From Parachlamydiaceae bacterium (lineage in GTDB: Bacteria > Chlamydiota > Chlamydiia > Chlamydiales > Parachlamydiaceae), in NCBI GenBank assembly GCA_025451995.1, contig JANWJE010000017.1, positions 1 to 41,036 on the forward strand: a stretch of DNA of 41,036 nt, given 5' to 3'. Of the stretch, positions 25,239 to 33,886 are shown in pieces. Position 1 is the first letter of the stretch. Each line of letters starts with the position of its first letter. A model generated the notes under the pieces. The model saw only the letters and a program-made list of their open reading frames with translations, was not told the origin of the DNA and did not search any database. A program made the position numbers and the translations under genes.

Positions 25239-26675
25239 ATGAACCCTATAAATACCGAGATATCAAGTCATTTTGTTACCGTAAAAGCGGAAACAACTTT
25301 CAAAGAACAATTAGCGGAGTTCTTTGCCTCTCATCATCCAGAACTTTTAGCAAATGAAAGTTTTAAAAAAACTGCAATTACTATTTGCTCAATGCTCGAT
25401 GTAAATACTATAGATCAGGCTGAAAAGGTCATTTTAACGTTGCAAAAACTTCATCGCAATGAATATGGAATTATCGAAAAAGAGCTTAACCTGACTCCAG
25501 AAGCAGATCAAGGAATGATCGAATTGCAAAACATTGCACAATTCTTGAAAAATAATTCAGAGAATTTGGAAACAGGGCTCATCATGACCGCTCGCCTTTA
25601 TCAAGAAGCGCGCGCCACTATAAAAAATAAAATGAAACAACAAGTTTTTGGTGTCAATATTGATGCTGTGATTCATACCGACCCAAGATATTTTAGTGAA
25701 AGCTTGCTCAAGCTGGATAAGAACGGAAACTATGGCACAATCTCGTTAACTCCTCCAACGATGATTGACTCCTCCATTTTGAATCAATTACATTCTCTTG
25801 CTAATTTAGAGGGAGATAACTTTGTGGTCATCGGTGGCGGTGGCGGGTCGGATAGCGTGCAAGCATGCATGACTGCAATGCTTTTGCAAGCTGCCGGTAA
25901 AAAGATTAGCTGCGTGATGTCTGTCAGAACTGCTAAGTTTTCTGGAGAGACATCTAGCGGAAATCATGCCGGTGAACAACAGCGCTCCATTGAAAATCAT
26001 GGCGGAGAGATTTTTCCCGGTGTATTTATAGTAAAGCCCGATAGCTACCCATCTAATCCGGAAGAGAGATTCCTTGAGAATTTCCCTGCTGAAAAATTTC
26101 CGACTTATCTTGTGATGGATGAGAAGAAAGGTGAACTCGCGGAAAAATTTAAAGCTGCCATCGCTCATGCGACAAATGGCGAAAAAAAGGATATTACCGT
26201 ACTGGATATCGATACCGGCGGTGATATCACTTATAGAGAATCCGTTGAAAATGGTGCAAAATCAACCCCGGATCAAGATAAGCGCGTATTGGATGCTGTC
26301 ATTCAAACCGGTTACAACGCAAAAGTAGGTGTTTTGGCTATTGGAGTAGATAGCCCCACATACGTGAATGAAGTTTTAGCTCAGGCTCAAGCAAAATCTT
26401 ACACAATCAGACATGATGAAGCTGACTTGATGGTCAACCAATATAATGAATGGAAAATGGATGGTTCCCACCCAACTCGATTTGGAAAAACGCCACTGGC
26501 TTTGATGAAGGCCCTAAGCGATCAGTTTGGAATTCAAACAATCAATCTTCCAAAAAAAGAGGTTGTTGATAAACCACAAAATCCTTGGATTCCATTTATC
26601 TACATCCAACAAGCAATGAAGAAAATCATGTTTATGGATGCTGAAAAGCTAAATCAAGCGATTTCTTTAAAATAG
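25239..26675 (+). CDS. DUF1152-like protein with glycine-rich loop
   Basis: A 478-residue soluble protein. Residues 1-170 are helical and unrecognised. From about 190 the sequence resembles DUF1152: a VVIGGGGGSDSVQA glycine-rich loop (about 196-207), then VLDIDTGGDITYRE (Asp325 to Asp329) followed by a DKRVLDAVIQTG helix, and AIGVDSPTY. The pattern suggests a Rossmann-like, possibly nucleotide- or sugar-binding enzyme, but the reaction is unknown and the assignment is from memory of the pattern. It has a near-consensus promoter, a good Shine-Dalgarno and its own terminator, so it forms a single-gene, likely highly expressed unit. Confidence 0.7.
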   Translation: MNPINTEISSHFVTVKAETTFKEQLAEFFASHHPELLANESFKKTAITICSMLDVNTIDQAEKVILTLQKLHRNEYGIIEKELNLTPEADQGMIELQNIAQFLKNNSENLETGLIMTARLYQEARATIKNKMKQQVFGVNIDAVIHTDPRYFSESLLKLDKNGNYGTISLTPPTMIDSSILNQLHSLANLEGDNFVVIGGGGGSDSVQACMTAMLLQAAGKKISCVMSVRTAKFSGETSSGNHAGEQQRSIENHGGEIFPGVFIVKPDSYPSNPEERFLENFPAEKFPTYLVMDEKKGELAEKFKAAIAHATNGEKKDITVLDIDTGGDITYRESVENGAKSTPDQDKRVLDAVIQTGYNAKVGVLAIGVDSPTYVNEVLAQAQAKSYTIRHDEADLMVNQYNEWKMDGSHPTRFGKTPLALMKALSDQFGIQTINLPKKEVVDKPQNPWIPFIYIQQAMKKIMFMDAEKLNQAISLK

Positions 26676-26697
26676 AAAATTCAAAATTGTAATTCGC

Positions 26698-26735
26698 AAT
26701 CCCTTTAACTTTTTGGAAAGTTAAAGGGATTTTTA
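26698..26735 (+). terminator. Rho-independent terminator
   Basis: AATCCCTTTAACTTT pairs with its complement across a TTGG loop, followed by TTTTATT. The 15-bp stem with T-tract begins 22 bases after the DUF1152-like gene stop. Confidence 0.85.
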
Positions 26736-26759
26736 TTAATTGATTTATAAGAGAAGGGA

Positions 26760-27434
26760 ATGCAAAACAATATCACAACAAATGATTATCTAACGCGTGA
26801 TTGTATCTCATTGGCAAATTACGAAAATGCACAAATCGCTATCCCATGCGGCCATCACTTTAGCCGGTCTAGCGCAATTGAATGGTTCGGTAAAAAGTGT
26901 GACCAAAAAAAACGGTGTCCTCTTTGTAACAAAAAAGTAAAGCATTATAAAAGAGATCCGCAGTTCCAGGAGCTAGTGGACAATATTTTAAAGACAAATC
27001 AAGCCACCCCTCAAGAAAATATGGGCACTCAAGTACAAACCCAAGTGATACATGTCGCTGAGGTAAAGGAAGCAGTTATTGAAATTGAGGAAAAGCCTTT
27101 ATCACAAGAAGAAACCAGGATTTTGTTTCTAAGTAAAGAAGAAGAAGTGCTTCCCATACCTCTCTATCAACAAAAACACGAATATACTTTTGATAAAATA
27201 GATTACGATCTCTGGATGATGAAAAAAAATATAGAAAATCCACACTTTATGCTTTCGAAAGAGTTTGAAATCCGTCGTAAGGAATTAAATGACAAGTTAG
27301 AAAATTTAAGGAATAACACCCGCAGCGGATTGGATTTAATAAGAGACTTAACAGATCTCAGAAATGAATTAGATACTTTGCAAAAAGATATTATGAGCGA
27401 TTGGGAAATAACAAAGAGTGAATTCCGGTATTGA
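26760..27434 (+). CDS. U-box/RING-like protein, candidate ubiquitin-ligase effector
   Basis: A 224-residue protein. Residues about 10-77 resemble a U-box/RING fold: entry DCISLANYENAQIAIPCGHHF, with Cys30-Gly-His32, then RSSAIEWF and CPLC (Cys53, Cys56), and a following FQELVDNIL helix typical of U-boxes. U-boxes recruit E2 enzymes to ubiquitinate targets and have no native role in bacteria, so the protein would act in the host if secreted. Residues 90-224 are charged and coiled-coil-like, a plausible target-binding part. Not all RING zinc ligands are present, favouring U-box. AAGGG lies just before the ATG. Expansion of such domains in amoeba-associated chlamydiae is established. Confidence 0.7.
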   Translation: MQNNITTNDYLTRDCISLANYENAQIAIPCGHHFSRSSAIEWFGKKCDQKKRCPLCNKKVKHYKRDPQFQELVDNILKTNQATPQENMGTQVQTQVIHVAEVKEAVIEIEEKPLSQEETRILFLSKEEEVLPIPLYQQKHEYTFDKIDYDLWMMKKNIENPHFMLSKEFEIRRKELNDKLENLRNNTRSGLDLIRDLTDLRNELDTLQKDIMSDWEITKSEFRY

Positions 27435-27472
27435 TATTCAATTTTCTCGACTTTGTACAATAGACATCTTGC

Positions 27473-27501
27473 ATCAAAAAGTGGAACTTCCGTTAAAAAT
27501 G
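27473..27501 (-). repeat. About 30-bp dispersed repeat supplying a stop codon (copy 2)
   Basis: Inverse-orientation copy of 7606-7635, one base shorter in a T-run. On the minus strand it gives CAT TTT TAA, the last codons of the 27493 gene. It is directly followed by GCAAGATGTCTATT, a one-mismatch version of the GACCTCTTGC element end, so it may be part of a decayed element. Confidence 0.65.
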
Positions 27502-27831
27502 CTCGCGATCTTCGACTTGCACTTGCCTGAATAGCCAGTGAAAAATGGGTGAAAAGATAGCAGCGACAATCAACAGAAAAGACCCTCCACCTATAATGGA
27601 ATAGGTTCCAACAAACAGCTTACCAGCTTCGGTTTTGGGATTATCCAATGTGCCCACACCTGAAATGATCATGGCGGAATTCACATAGGCATTCAGCCAT
27701 TCTGTTTTTTCAAAAAATTTAAAACCAAGCATGCCAATCAATAATATCAGCAATGTGAATGCAATCCCAAAAAGTAGATTGCGTGCAAAATGTTTTAAAA
27801 AAAAGTGCTTGGGAAGATGTTTTTGTTTCAC
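27493..27831 (-). CDS. Small two-TM protein with a pore-loop-like segment
   Basis: A 112-residue protein with a basic N-terminus, TM1 (about 18-40), a re-entrant-looking stretch AMIISGVGTLDNPKTEAGKLF (about 53-73) and TM2 (about 76-98). The layout TM, loop with GVGT followed by D-x-P-x-T-x-x-G-K, TM recalls two-TM potassium channels, whose filter is TVGYG followed by D-x-x-P. The filter here is degenerate, so ion conduction is uncertain. Its ATG overlaps the stop of the outer-membrane factor (ATGA), making it the fourth gene of the efflux operon. The last two codons come from a dispersed repeat. Confidence 0.65.
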   Translation of the reverse strand: MKQKHLPKHFFLKHFARNLLFGIAFTLLILLIGMLGFKFFEKTEWLNAYVNSAMIISGVGTLDNPKTEAGKLFVGTYSIIGGGSFLLIVAAIFSPIFHWLFRQVQVEDREHF

Positions 27832-29501
27832 TCTATGCCTCCTTGCATAAGGTGTTCAGCATCGATCACCCAGCCGCCGCCGAGCGTTTTGTAAATATCG
27901 ACTAAAGTAATAAAGACATCGGCTTGATTTTTTGCTAAATTAAGCTGCGCATCAAACAAACGGCGCTCTGCATCGAGAACGTTCAAATAATCGACCAAAC
28001 CGTTTTGATATTGCAATGTCGCAAGATGAAGATAGAGGACCAAATCCTTCTCTAGCTTTGTGGCGACGGCGAGCGCCTTTTCCGAATTTTTGTGAGCGAT
28101 TAAAGCATCGTTGACTTCTTTGAGAGCGGTCAAAATGGTCTGTAAGTAGTTATTGACCGCTTCTCGTTTTACCGCTTCGGTTAAATCGACAGTGCTAGAG
28201 ATACGCCAGCCGGTAAAAATAGGCTGCAGCACATTTGCCATCCATTGCCAAGTGCGCGAAGGATCGGTGAATAAGCGATGGAGCTCTGCACTTTCGCAAC
28301 CATAAAATCCGGTAAGTGTAAAGTCTGGAAAATAGAGTGCGCGGGCTTCTCCAATTCTAAAATTGGCAGCTTTTAACTGCTCCTCAGCTTGCAATATGTC
28401 CGGCCGCTGCATTAAAATTTCTGCCGGAAGCCCGGCTGGCACTTCTAAGGGAAGTGTCCAACCATCGACAGGCCTTCCCCTTTCGATGGCGTGCGGCGGA
28501 TGTCCAATTAAAATGCTGAGGAGATTTTCTTCTTGCGGAATTCTCGTTTCAAATTCAATGACTTGGAGTGCCGCTTGATCAAGCTCTGCAAGGGCTTGAG
28601 TCACTTCTAATTCAGATGTCAATCCTTCTTGAAAGCGGATGTTAGCAAGATCGTAAGACTCTTGCCTTGAGCGGAGTGTCTGCCGAGAAACGAGAAGTTG
28701 TCTATCGTACTGCCTTAATAAGATGTAGGAAGAAGCGACCGATGAGACTACAGTGAGAATGACTGTTCGCCTCGCATCGACTTGACCCAAAAGTTCAGCA
28801 TACGATGCTTTTGTCGCGCTTCTTATCTTTCCCCAAAGGTCCACTTCATAAGCTGCTGTAATGACTGTGCGATAATCATTGCTGAAAATAGGGAATAATT
28901 GACCTAAATTTGGCAAAGGAAGCGCCGCTCCATTCCCTCCATAGGAATAAGAGGCAGCCCCTTTATCTCCTTTGTCGATCTGATCGAGCGCGAAATCCGG
29001 CGCAAGGGTTTGTGAAGCGCGTGTTCGAGCCGCTGTTCCTTGTGCGTAAATTTGAGGGTATAATTGAGAACTGACAATGCCCAGCTGCGCTTGGTATTGG
29101 GCAATTCTGGCGGTCGCTATGCGAAGATCGTAATTACTTGAGAGAGCTTCTGCGATGAGTTCATCCAAAATTGGATCATTGAGCTGTTTCCACCATCTGA
29201 CATTTGTAACCGTAGAGGTTTCGTCACTTTGCACCCGCCATTGTTCCGGCATATCGAGGGCCGGCCTATTGTATTTTGGGTAGAGCGAACAAGAAGACAA
29301 AAACAGAGCGAGAAAAAATAGACCTCTTGCGTAATTAGCTTTGCTTGAGAAAATGAGAGATTTTTGGGTGGATTTCTTGTCAAATTTTGAGAGCATATGC
29401 AAACATATGGTCGAAAAATTTGGCAAGAAAGACGCCAAAAAGATCCATTTTATCAAGCAAATGTGATTACGCAAGAGGTCTAATAATAGAAACTTAGCCA
29501 T
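27828..29501 (-). CDS. RND efflux outer-membrane factor (TolC/NodT family), MITE in signal-peptide region
   Basis: The outer-membrane channel of a tripartite efflux system. After a lipobox (LFLSSC, Cys71 counted from ATG 29501), the NodT-type start YPKYNRPALDMPEQW is present, followed by two helical repeats of the OEP fold and the conserved LNVLDAERRLFDAQLNLAKNQAD. The ATG overlaps the pump stop (ATGGCTAA). Codons 8-61 are a mobile element. Removing it rejoins MAKFLLL to FFLALFLSSCS, a normal 18-residue lipoprotein signal start. The insertion keeps the frame and has no stop, so a product with a 54-residue insertion is possible. An internal ATG at codon 36 could also give a working long signal peptide. 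Confidence 0.9.
   Translation of the reverse strand: MAKFLLLDLLRNHICLIKWIFLASFLPNFSTICLHMLSKFDKKSTQKSLIFSSKANYARGLFFLALFLSSCSLYPKYNRPALDMPEQWRVQSDETSTVTNVRWWKQLNDPILDELIAEALSSNYDLRIATARIAQYQAQLGIVSSQLYPQIYAQGTAARTRASQTLAPDFALDQIDKGDKGAASYSYGGNGAALPLPNLGQLFPIFSNDYRTVITAAYEVDLWGKIRSATKASYAELLGQVDARRTVILTVVSSVASSYILLRQYDRQLLVSRQTLRSRQESYDLANIRFQEGLTSELEVTQALAELDQAALQVIEFETRIPQEENLLSILIGHPPHAIERGRPVDGWTLPLEVPAGLPAEILMQRPDILQAEEQLKAANFRIGEARALYFPDFTLTGFYGCESAELHRLFTDPSRTWQWMANVLQPIFTGWRISSTVDLTEAVKREAVNNYLQTILTALKEVNDALIAHKNSEKALAVATKLEKDLVLYLHLATLQYQNGLVDYLNVLDAERRLFDAQLNLAKNQADVFITLVDIYKTLGGGWVIDAEHLMQGGIE
29321..29480. mobile_element. 160-bp MITE inside the efflux outer-membrane gene, TA-flanked
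   Basis: Ends are GACCTCTTGCGTAAT and its exact complement. Both sides are flanked by TA (29319-29320, 29481-29482), a TA duplication of the Tc1/mariner-IS630 type. Element plus one TA is 162 bases, i.e. 54 codons. The internal sequence (TTTGCTTGATAAAA ... TTTTTGGCGTCTTT ... GCCAAATTTTTCGACCATAT on the minus strand) recurs in the truncated copy at 40886. There is no transposase. Confidence 0.92.
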
Positions 29502-32500
29502 GCGGTTCTTTGCCCCTTTTTTCTCTTCGTTCGACCACTTGGTCGATCACTTTATAGAAAAGAGGCACTAAAAAAACGGCTAAAATAGTCGCTGCAATCA
29601 TGCCGCCGAATACACCCGTTCCGACAGAATGGCGGCTTGCCGCCCCTGCACCTTGACTGATCAATAAAGGGACGACACCTAAAATGAAGGTCAATGAAGT
29701 CATTAAGATAGCTCTAAAACGCAATTTTGCAGCGTGCATGGCCGCATCTGACACTGTCATCCCCTCTTCCCGCTTGAGAATGGCAAATTCGACAATCAAA
29801 ATGGCATTTTTTGCGGCCAAAGCGATCAATGTGACAAGGCCGATATTAAAATAAACATCGTTGGAAGTCCCTCGAATCCAAATGGCAACAAAAGCCCCCA
29901 TAATCCCAAAGGGAACAGCCAAAATAACAGCAAAAGGGAGCGACCACCTTTCATAAAGTGCAGACAATATGAGAAATACCATGATGACCCCTATTCCTAA
30001 AATTCCCATAGAGGTTCCCCCCATGGCAAGCTCTTGATACGCTTGTCCGCTCCAGGCGTGAATCATTTGGTCCGGGAGCTCTTCCTTTGCCACCTCTGCC
30101 ATGGTGGTGAGGGCTTGTCCGGAGCTATATCCCGGCGCTGCGCTCCCAATAATTTTTGATGCGTTATATCCGTTAAAGCGGCTGACGAGATTTGGCCCTT
30201 CAGAATATTCTGTATTGATCAAGGCCTTTAATGGAATCATTTCCTGAGTTTCAGAGCGGACGTACATGTCTCCAAGGTTATGGATTGCCGCTCGATAGTC
30301 GGGATCCGATTGCACGGTCACTTGAAAGACTTGGCCATATTTATTAAATAAATTGACATACAATGAACCAAAAAAGATTTGGAGAGTGCTTAAAACGTTG
30401 CCAATGGGCACATGCAGAGCTTTTGCTTTAAATCTGTCCAAATCGACAAATAGTTGTAAATTGTTGGTTTGAATCGCAGTGGAGAGCCCTTGCAACTCAG
30501 GCCGTTCGTTGGCCTTTTTGATAATTTTTCTCGTCACTTGTTCTAATTCTTTCACCGTCGCGTCGCCGCGGCTTTCAATCCAAAACTCAAAACCTCCAAC
30601 TGTTCCAAGCCCTTGAATTGCCGGAGGATTAAAGACAAAAATTTGAGATTGGGGAATCATGTAGTATTTCTGATTGAGCGCTCTTGCTATCGCCTGGGCA
30701 TGCATAGAGTCCTTTTCTCTTAGATTCCAGTCTTTCAAAGTGATAAAATTTGTTCCTATTTGAAGCCGGTTTAAACTCTCTATTAAACTAAAGCCGGTTA
30801 AGGAAGTGACATGTTCAACGCCCGGTTGTTTGAGAGCGATTTCCGTGATTTCTTGATCGACTGCATTTGTCCGATCTAAACTTGCTGCATCGGGCATATT
30901 TGCAACAGCAATGACATAGCCTTGATCTTCATCCGGCACAAAGCTTGTAGGGATGATCTTGGCTAAAAATACTAAAATTGCGATCACCGCTGCAAAGACA
31001 ATCCCCCCAAACCAAGCTCTATTTAAAATCCACTCTGCCCCTTTTGAGTAAGAGTCTGTGAAACGATCAAAATTTCGATTAAACCACAGTGCAAAACGAG
31101 AAGAGGAGACATGGGGTTTAAGCAACATCGCCGCAAGAGAGGGACTGAGAGTTAATGCCACAAAGCCCGAGATCACAACGGAGACAGAAATGGTGATTGC
31201 AAATTGTTTGTACAATTGCCCGGCAATTCCCCCTAAAAAAGCCACGGGAATAAAGACAGCGCAAAGAACAAACACGATAGCCACAACAGGTCCTGACACT
31301 TCTTTCATCGCTTGATGGGCCGCTGCGCGTGGGTGCATCCCTTTTTCTCGAATATTCCTCTCCACATTTTCTATGACGACTATCGCATCGTCGACAACAA
31401 TCCCAATAGCGAGAACCAAACCAAAGAGTGTCAAAGTATTTAAAGAAAAACCCATGACATGCATTCCGGCAAAAGTCCCAATAATTGAAACGATCATGGC
31501 AATGACCGGAATAAGAGTTGCCCTCCAGTTCTGCAAAAAGATTAACACCACTAAAGCGACGAGAATGGCAGCTTCAAAAATTGTTTTAATCACCTCGTTA
31601 ATCGATTGAGTAATGAAATCTGTTGTGTCGTAAGGGGCTGAATAGACAAGGCCGCTCGGAAAATATTTAGCCACCTCTTCCATTTTTTTTCTGACTTCAT
31701 GGGCGACATCTAAAGCATTTGCACCAAATTCTTGATAAATCGCGATCAACATCCCATCTCGTCCATCCAATTTTCCTTCAATATCATAAGACTGAGCACC
31801 TAATTCAACATAGCCAATATCCTTTATACGAATAAAAGAACCATCTTCATTCGCTCTTAAAATGATCTCTTCATATTCTTTTGGGTCGTCCAGACGGCCA
31901 AGGCCTGTTAAAGGGACTGCCATGGTGATATTGGAACCAATCGGCGGCATGCCAAACATGCCCGCTGTAAAATCTCTATTTTGATCTTTAATAGCGGAAA
32001 CGACATCATCGGCGGTAAGCTGAAGTTGTGCGAGGCGATCGGGTTTAAGCCAAATGCGCATCGAATAATTGCGGGCATTGATAATGGTTGCATTGCTAAC
32101 CCCAGGCAATCGGAGAAGCTCATTGACGACATTGATTTGAGTGTAGTTGCTGATAAAAATATTATCATAGCGGCCATCAGGCGACTGAACAGCAATGAGC
32201 ATTAAAATAGTGGGCGTCTGCTTTTTTAAAGTAATTCCCTGATATTGCACTTGAGGGGGAAGCTGGGGCATCGCCATGCTCACTCGGTTTTGCACATTGA
32301 CTTGCGCCATATCGATGTCAGTGCCGATGTCAAAAAAAATGCTGAGCTGCATATTCCCAGTGGAAGAATTCTGAGAATACATATAAATCATATGGTCGAC
32401 GCCATTGATTTGTTGCTCTAAAGGAGCTGCAACACTATTGGCAACCGTTGTGGCATCTGCGCCGGCATAAATTGCAGAAACTTGAATTTGAGGGGGAGTA

Positions 32501-32616
32501 ATGTTTGGATATTGTTCAATAGGCAATGCTTTTAAAGCAAAGAGTCCAGCCAAAGTGATAATAATCGATAGGACGCATGCAAAGACCGGCCGATCAATAA
32601 AGAAGCTTGAAATCAT
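29494..32616 (-). CDS. RND efflux pump, HAE1 family (AcrB/MexB-like)
   Basis: The 1040-residue inner-membrane proton-drug antiporter. Hallmarks include the N-terminal FFIDRPVFACVLSIIITLAGL, the TM4 proton-relay Asp pair in GIVVDDAIVVIENVERN, the conserved Lys in LAAKNAILIVEFAILKREEG, and MTSLTFILGVVPLLIS before the last segments. Two large periplasmic loops lie after TM1 and TM7. It would expel hydrophobic or amphiphilic compounds through the adaptor and outer-membrane factor. The start overlaps the adaptor stop by four bases. The whole set is transcribed on the minus strand. Export of host- or competitor-derived toxins is likely, the substrate unknown. Confidence 0.95.
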   Translation of the reverse strand: MISSFFIDRPVFACVLSIIITLAGLFALKALPIEQYPNITPPQIQVSAIYAGADATTVANSVAAPLEQQINGVDHMIYMYSQNSSTGNMQLSIFFDIGTDIDMAQVNVQNRVSMAMPQLPPQVQYQGITLKKQTPTILMLIAVQSPDGRYDNIFISNYTQINVVNELLRLPGVSNATIINARNYSMRIWLKPDRLAQLQLTADDVVSAIKDQNRDFTAGMFGMPPIGSNITMAVPLTGLGRLDDPKEYEEIILRANEDGSFIRIKDIGYVELGAQSYDIEGKLDGRDGMLIAIYQEFGANALDVAHEVRKKMEEVAKYFPSGLVYSAPYDTTDFITQSINEVIKTIFEAAILVALVVLIFLQNWRATLIPVIAMIVSIIGTFAGMHVMGFSLNTLTLFGLVLAIGIVVDDAIVVIENVERNIREKGMHPRAAAHQAMKEVSGPVVAIVFVLCAVFIPVAFLGGIAGQLYKQFAITISVSVVISGFVALTLSPSLAAMLLKPHVSSSRFALWFNRNFDRFTDSYSKGAEWILNRAWFGGIVFAAVIAILVFLAKIIPTSFVPDEDQGYVIAVANMPDAASLDRTNAVDQEITEIALKQPGVEHVTSLTGFSLIESLNRLQIGTNFITLKDWNLREKDSMHAQAIARALNQKYYMIPQSQIFVFNPPAIQGLGTVGGFEFWIESRGDATVKELEQVTRKIIKKANERPELQGLSTAIQTNNLQLFVDLDRFKAKALHVPIGNVLSTLQIFFGSLYVNLFNKYGQVFQVTVQSDPDYRAAIHNLGDMYVRSETQEMIPLKALINTEYSEGPNLVSRFNGYNASKIIGSAAPGYSSGQALTTMAEVAKEELPDQMIHAWSGQAYQELAMGGTSMGILGIGVIMVFLILSALYERWSLPFAVILAVPFGIMGAFVAIWIRGTSNDVYFNIGLVTLIALAAKNAILIVEFAILKREEGMTVSDAAMHAAKLRFRAILMTSLTFILGVVPLLISQGAGAASRHSVGTGVFGGMIAATILAVFLVPLFYKVIDQVVERREKRGKEPHG

Positions 32617-33728
32617 GAGCCTTGGATCTGTTTGCTGATGTTTACTGATGAACCCGGCAATACTTTATTGACACCCTCGACAATCACTAAATCTCCAGCA
32701 TGTAATCCTTTCCATATCACCCAATCTCCTTGACTCCAAGGACCGGGCTCAATCGGCCGCGCCTCTGCTTGATTCTTTTCATTCACAACAAAAACAAAAG
32801 AGCCCTTTTGCCCCTGTTGGACTGCTTGTTGCGGAATTGCAATGGCATGAGGACGCACAGCTCCATGAATCCTTACCCGCACAAATTGACCGGGCTTTAA
32901 AATTTGATTCGGGTTTGGAAGCACTGCGCGAATCGTCAGCGTACCTGTTTTTTGGCTATAAGAGGGAGAAAAAAAATTGACAATCCCCTTTTCGGGGAAA
33001 ACGCTTTTATCGGCTAAAATAAGCTCAATTTCAAATTCATCGTCTTTTGGAAAAATAATTCTCCCTTTATTCTTCTCATCTAATCCTTCAAGCATATCCT
33101 CTTCAGAGATGCTAAATAACACCCAAATGGGATCGACAACCGACACGGTCGTCATTGTTTGCTCTCCCTGATTAATCAAGGATCCCACCCGATATTTGGC
33201 TTGAGCACTCAATCCACTGACAGGCGAGCGAATCGTCGTATAGCTGAGATTGATTTCCGCTTCAGCGACTTTTGCTTCTGCAGCGAGCACTTGCGCCTGA
33301 GCGGACATTTCTGAAGCAATCGCATTATCCAAATCCCTTTGGCTGGCAGCTTTTTGTTCATAAAGCGGAGTAAATCTTTTTACAGAGCGTTGCGCTTGCC
33401 AAAGCACCGCTTGCACATCGGCTAATTGGGCTTTTGTCTCAGCTAAAGTCGCTTGAAAAGGCCTGGGATCCAGCTGAAAGAGGAGATTCCCTTTTTGAAC
33501 GAAGGATCCCTCAAGAAAATTAATGCTTTCTAGGTAACCGGTAACTCTTGCTCGAATCTCCACTTCGTGGGAGCTTTGGACGACGCCGACATATTCAAAA
33601 ATTGCCGGTAAATCTCTCGCAATCACTTTTTCAACGATAACGTCGACAGGAGGCAGTTGGGGAGCAACCTTCTTCTCATGGCAGCTGGAAAAAAGGATCA
33701 AAGTCAATGCAATGAGAAGGATCCGCAT
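32613..33728 (-). CDS. RND efflux periplasmic adaptor lipoprotein (AcrA/MexA-like)
   Basis: A 371-residue membrane-fusion protein. It begins with a lipoprotein signal with lipobox FSSC (Cys16). The biotinyl-lipoyl half-motif EVEIRARVTGYLESINFLEG, followed by VQKGNLLFQLDPRPF, the helical hairpin (about 85-155), the second lipoyl half with SPVSGL, and the beta-barrel segment LKPGQFVRVRI are all in the canonical order. It bridges pump and outer-membrane factor. It is the first gene of a four-gene operon. A minus-strand promoter with TTGACA at 33787-33782 lies upstream, back-to-back with the promoter of the divergent secreted-protein gene. Confidence 0.94.
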   Translation of the reverse strand: MRILLIALTLILFSSCHEKKVAPQLPPVDVIVEKVIARDLPAIFEYVGVVQSSHEVEIRARVTGYLESINFLEGSFVQKGNLLFQLDPRPFQATLAETKAQLADVQAVLWQAQRSVKRFTPLYEQKAASQRDLDNAIASEMSAQAQVLAAEAKVAEAEINLSYTTIRSPVSGLSAQAKYRVGSLINQGEQTMTTVSVVDPIWVLFSISEEDMLEGLDEKNKGRIIFPKDDEFEIELILADKSVFPEKGIVNFFSPSYSQKTGTLTIRAVLPNPNQILKPGQFVRVRIHGAVRPHAIAIPQQAVQQGQKGSFVFVVNEKNQAEARPIEPGPWSQGDWVIWKGLHAGDLVIVEGVNKVLPGSSVNISKQIQGS

Positions 33729-33781
33729 AGTAACGATTCATTTAAATTAAACCCTTCCTCTTTATGAGAAAGTGAATAGCG

Positions 33782-33822
33782 TGTCAATAAAATTTTTGAC
33801 AATAATCGACTTGTTATATAAA
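33782..33822. promoter_or_regulatory. Divergent promoter pair with palindromic -35 region
   Basis: TTGACA (33796-33801, plus) with TATAAA at 33817-33822 serves the 33887 gene; TTGACA (33787-33782, minus) with CATAAA near 33766-33761 serves the efflux operon. Spacers are short (15) on both sides. The two -35 boxes form an inverted repeat, TGTCAA-N8-TTGACA, which could also be an operator shared by both directions. Confidence 0.4.
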
Positions 33823-33886
33823 AATTACCCTTAGAAACTGCGTTGCAGCTTCTAGGATAATCCAAAAAAATTAATTAGGGGATTCT

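Noticed and set aside
29117-29383. 88-residue minus-strand ORF in the start region of the outer-membrane factor
   Set aside because: Out of frame with the conserved efflux protein, with no signal or family match.
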